NCBI GenBank assembly: GCA_902495025.1
Contig: CABUWB010000070.1
Location: forward strand, 1-8,419
DNA from: an uncultured Eubacteriales bacterium
Lineage (GTDB): Bacteria; Bacillota; Clostridia; Lachnospirales; CAG-274
DNA: 8,419 bases
Direction of reading: 5' to 3'
The notes beneath the pieces were generated by a model, which saw only the letters and a list, made by a program, of their open reading frames with translations, was not told the origin of the DNA and searched no databases. Both the position numbers and the translations under genes were made by a program. Within the stretch, counting starts at the first letter, position 1. Every line of letters begins with the position of its first letter. This document shows positions 6,893-8,419 of this stretch, piece by piece.

Positions 6893-6990
6893 AAACACAA
6901 AAAGACACACGTAACCTGATTAAAGAAGCCTGTCCCGTAATCAGATTTACGTACCCTTAGGGTACTACGTGTGTCGTGCGTGTTCTTTTT
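6893..6990 (-). ncRNA. Structured mRNA leader, candidate attenuator or riboswitch (class unknown)
   Basis: The 5' leader of the membrane-protein gene can fold into a three-way junction. P1 is a perfect 10-bp stem pairing 6966-6975 with 6904-6913. P2 is GTACCC (6960-6965) with GGGTAC (6951-6956) around a TAA loop. P3 is CTGATTA (6938-6944) with TAATCAG (6916-6922) around a 15-nt loop rich in G and C (6923-6937). P1 is followed at once by TTTTT (6899-6903) and GTGTTT, so it could end transcription. A competing pairing of 6978-6990 with 6899-6910 would hide that U-run. The base pairing is seen directly; regulation is inference. I compared it by memory with purine, TPP, SAM, glycine, preQ1, c-di-GMP, fluoride, guanidine and T-box elements and recognise none. 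Confidence 0.55.
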
Positions 6991-7000
6991 ATATTGCATA

Positions 7001-7030
7001 ATATTAACACAAATTATAAAAATTTGTCAA
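7001..7030 (-). promoter_or_regulatory. Promoter of the structured leader and membrane-protein gene
   Basis: On the minus strand a perfect TTGACA (7025-7030) is followed after 18 bases by TAATAT (7001-7006), preceded by TG one base away (7008-7009), giving an extended -10. Shifting by one base gives TTAATA at 17-base spacing. Transcription would start near 6994, just before the leader's first paired segment. The -35 lies only 8 bases beyond the tRNA 3' end. Confidence 0.7.
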
Positions 7031-7038
7031 GAAAAAAG

Positions 7039-7120
7039 TGCGGATGACAGGACTTGAACCTGCACACCATAAGGCATTAGAACCTAAATCTAACGTGTCT
7101 GCCAGTTCCACCACATCCGC
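7039..7120 (-). tRNA. tRNA-Leu, anticodon UAG
   Basis: This 82-nt class II tRNA reads CUN leucine codons. The acceptor arm GCGGATG pairs with CATCCGC, and A follows as discriminator base. The anticodon stem TTAGA/TCTAA closes the loop TTTAGGT, with anticodon TAG and G at position 37. A 13-nt variable arm contains a short stem around TTAT, as expected for leucine. The T arm GCAGG/CCTGT (one G-U pair) closes TTCAAGT. No CCA is encoded, so it must be added enzymatically. Six T residues (7032-7037) follow the 3' end almost directly and may help stop transcription. A strong promoter lies upstream. Confidence 0.96.
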
Positions 7121-7131
7121 ACAACAACTGT

Positions 7132-7160
7132 ATTTTACCATTTACAGCTGTAAATGTCAA
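7132..7160 (-). promoter_or_regulatory. Promoter of tRNA-Leu
   Basis: On the minus strand a perfect TTGACA (7155-7160) and TAAAAT (7132-7137, five of six) are 17 bases apart, with TGG before the -10 giving an extended -10. Transcription would start near 7125, a few bases before the tRNA. The kinase gene ends just 11 bases upstream of the -35, so some read-through into the tRNA is also possible. Confidence 0.8.
7139..7156. repeat. 18-bp perfect palindrome in the tRNA-Leu promoter spacer
   Basis: CATTTACAGCTGTAAATG reads the same on both strands and fills nearly the whole spacer between -35 and -10, including two bases of the -35 box. No T-run follows on either strand, so it is not an ordinary terminator of the kinase gene. 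Its position would suit a dimeric repressor, or it could be chance. The palindrome is certain; the role is inference. Confidence 0.6.
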
Positions 7161-7171
7161 ATATTAATTAA

Positions 7172-8419
7172 TCAGCGGTTACTTAAAGGCAGAGTAATAA
7201 CTGCCGTAAATATGCCGTTCTCCTCGGTATGCTCAAAGCTGCCGCTGTGCTGCTGTACAATATTTCTGCACACCTCAAGACCAATGTTTGTGCTCTCCTC
7301 CTTATGCTCCTTCTGCCTAACGGTATTGCTTACTGAAATTGTGAGCATATTATTTTCAACAATGCTTTTAATAACAATGCTGTGCTCCCTGTCGGCATAT
7401 TTAAGTATGTTGGAAAATATATTGCCAAACACCCTTGTGAACACCTTGGTATCAAGTATAACCTCTGCCCTGCTTTCGCAGCACTCATAGTCAAAGGTAA
7501 AGCTCTTTTCACCAAGCGAGAATATATAATCCTCAATCATGGTATTAATGACCTCAATACCGTAAGGTGCTTTATTCAGCTCACTTTCCTTAATATCAAA
7601 GGCAAAAAAGTACTCAAATATCTGGTCGGAAAGCTCCTTAATCTGATAAGCCTTATTTTTGCTTTTTGATATGTAGGAGTCAAGCTCCTCCTGCGTTGAA
7701 TACTTTTTACCGTCAATTATTTCAAGCAGACCTATAAGGATTGTAAGCGGCGTCCTTAAATCATGCGACATGGCAGTGACCAGCTTATGGTTTGCAAGCC
7801 TTGCCTTTTCCTCCTCCTTCTGGCGCTCAATAATTGATATACGCATATTATCAATACTGCTTGCCAGATAGGTAAGCTCGTCATTGCCCTTAACGGTAAG
7901 CTTATATGTCAAATCGCCGCCCTCAAGTATATTTACCTCATTTTCAAGAGCTGTGATATAGTTTACCTTGCGGCGCATAAAGCCTGTTACGATAATAAGA
8001 AAGATTATAACCGAAATAAAAATGGCAAAATAATTTATTGCAACTATAAACTTAAATTCCAAAAGCACAAACAGTTCGGCATAAACGGTTTTGTCCGCAA
8101 AGTCCACAGCATACTGCGTACGGTAGCTGTGCGGCGGCGGATTGTCCTCGCTCTGGTGATTTTTTCTCCATGACATGGTAGAGTCAAAAATAACCCTGTT
8201 TCTGTCAAGAATTGTAAGCATAACATTTTTTTCATTCTGTACCCAGAGTGATATTTTATCCGTATCGTGGGTTGTGATATTGTTGTCTGCCACATATTTG
8301 CGGAACTGGTCAACCTTAGCCTCTATTTTACGCTCAACGTAATCGGAGTTTTCAACCTTTGTACGTATTATGGAAGCGCCACAGTAGGATATAAGCAAAA
8401 ACAGCAGCACACCCACAAG
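7172..8419 (-). CDS. Membrane sensor histidine kinase, N-terminus cut by window edge
   Basis: This is the sensor half of a two-component system; it autophosphorylates on His and passes the phosphate to a response regulator, probably encoded just beyond the right edge. The frame is open to the edge and no ribosome site is seen at the GTG at 8416, so the true start lies outside. Counting from 8416: end of the first membrane helix (1-17), an external sensor region of about 100 residues with no family I recognise, second helix (about 122-146), HAMP linker (147-200, with GGDLTYKLTVKGNDELTYLASS), the H box SHDLRTPLT with His218, the N box GNIFSNILKYAD with Asn336, and a G2-like NIGLEVCRNIVQQHSG (377-392). 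The DxGxG G1 motif expected near 365 is replaced by SNTVRQ, as in some other Clostridia kinases. The gene ends in TGA 51 bases before tRNA-Leu. Confidence 0.93.
   Translation of the reverse strand, partial: LVGVLLFLLISYCGASIIRTKVENSDYVERKIEAKVDQFRKYVADNNITTHDTDKISLWVQNEKNVMLTILDRNRVIFDSTMSWRKNHQSEDNPPPHSYRTQYAVDFADKTVYAELFVLLEFKFIVAINYFAIFISVIIFLIIVTGFMRRKVNYITALENEVNILEGGDLTYKLTVKGNDELTYLASSIDNMRISIIERQKEEEKARLANHKLVTAMSHDLRTPLTILIGLLEIIDGKKYSTQEELDSYISKSKNKAYQIKELSDQIFEYFFAFDIKESELNKAPYGIEVINTMIEDYIFSLGEKSFTFDYECCESRAEVILDTKVFTRVFGNIFSNILKYADREHSIVIKSIVENNMLTISVSNTVRQKEHKEESTNIGLEVCRNIVQQHSGSFEHTEENGIFTAVITLPLSNR

Noticed and set aside
6868..6999. Upstream ATG extension of the membrane-protein gene
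   Set aside because: The extra 44 residues are encoded by the structured leader and are polar, and a good AAGGAG site selects the ATG at 6867 instead.
7139..7156. Rho-independent terminator for the kinase gene
   Set aside because: The palindrome can form a hairpin, but no T-run follows it on the minus strand.
7038..7490. Plus-strand open frame of 150 codons
   Set aside because: It begins as the antisense of tRNA-Leu and continues antisense to the kinase. It has no ribosome site and no protein-like family features.
1..8419. CRISPR arrays, insertion sequences, prophage or attachment sites
   Set aside because: I saw no repeat-spacer pattern, transposase, terminal inverted repeats or integrase. 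The tRNA-Leu 3' end is followed by ordinary genes with no visible repeated copy.

Overview
The window looks like a chromosomal segment from a Gram-positive, AT-leaning Clostridia-type bacterium (Firmicutes). The signs are AGGAGG-type Shine-Dalgarno sites, the HisZ plus short-form HisG pair, a Csp-like clostridial double subtilisin, a DUF2798-like membrane protein, and a tRNA without an encoded CCA. The genus cannot be set from sequence reading alone. Every gene I accept lies on the minus strand, so transcription runs from high to low coordinates. There are no gene-free stretches above 300 bases; the largest gap (6868-7038) holds a promoter and a structured leader.

Layout from right to left, in the direction of transcription. 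(1) 8419-7172: a membrane sensor histidine kinase, cut by the window edge at its N-terminus. (2) 7160-7039: a strong promoter containing an 18-bp perfect palindrome, driving tRNA-Leu(UAG). (3) 7030-6301: a second strong promoter directly behind the tRNA, then about 100 nt of leader that can fold into a three-way junction followed by a U-run, then a small four-helix membrane protein and a Rho-independent terminator. (4) 6213-2950: a 1087-residue protein made of two subtilisin-like (S8) protease halves, each with an apparently complete Asp-His-Ser triad, closed by a terminator at 2906-2930. (5) 2895-2374: a promoter and a YaiI/YqxD-type (DUF188, UPF0178) protein that probably starts at TTG. (6) 2388-1: a near-consensus promoter, whose -35 lies inside the end of the YaiI gene, and the histidine operon hisZ-hisG-hisD, which runs off the left edge within hisD.

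How the parts relate: HisZ and short HisG together form the first enzyme of histidine synthesis and HisD performs the last two steps. Their coupled spacing (2-base gap, then ATGA overlap) fits one translationally linked operon. The other genes look like independent units with their own promoters or terminators. The most unusual items are the double protease, which recalls the CspBA fusion of Clostridioides difficile but keeps both active sites, and the unassigned structured leader before the DUF2798-like gene, which has a plausible terminator/anti-terminator switch. Neither could be tested by search or folding here.
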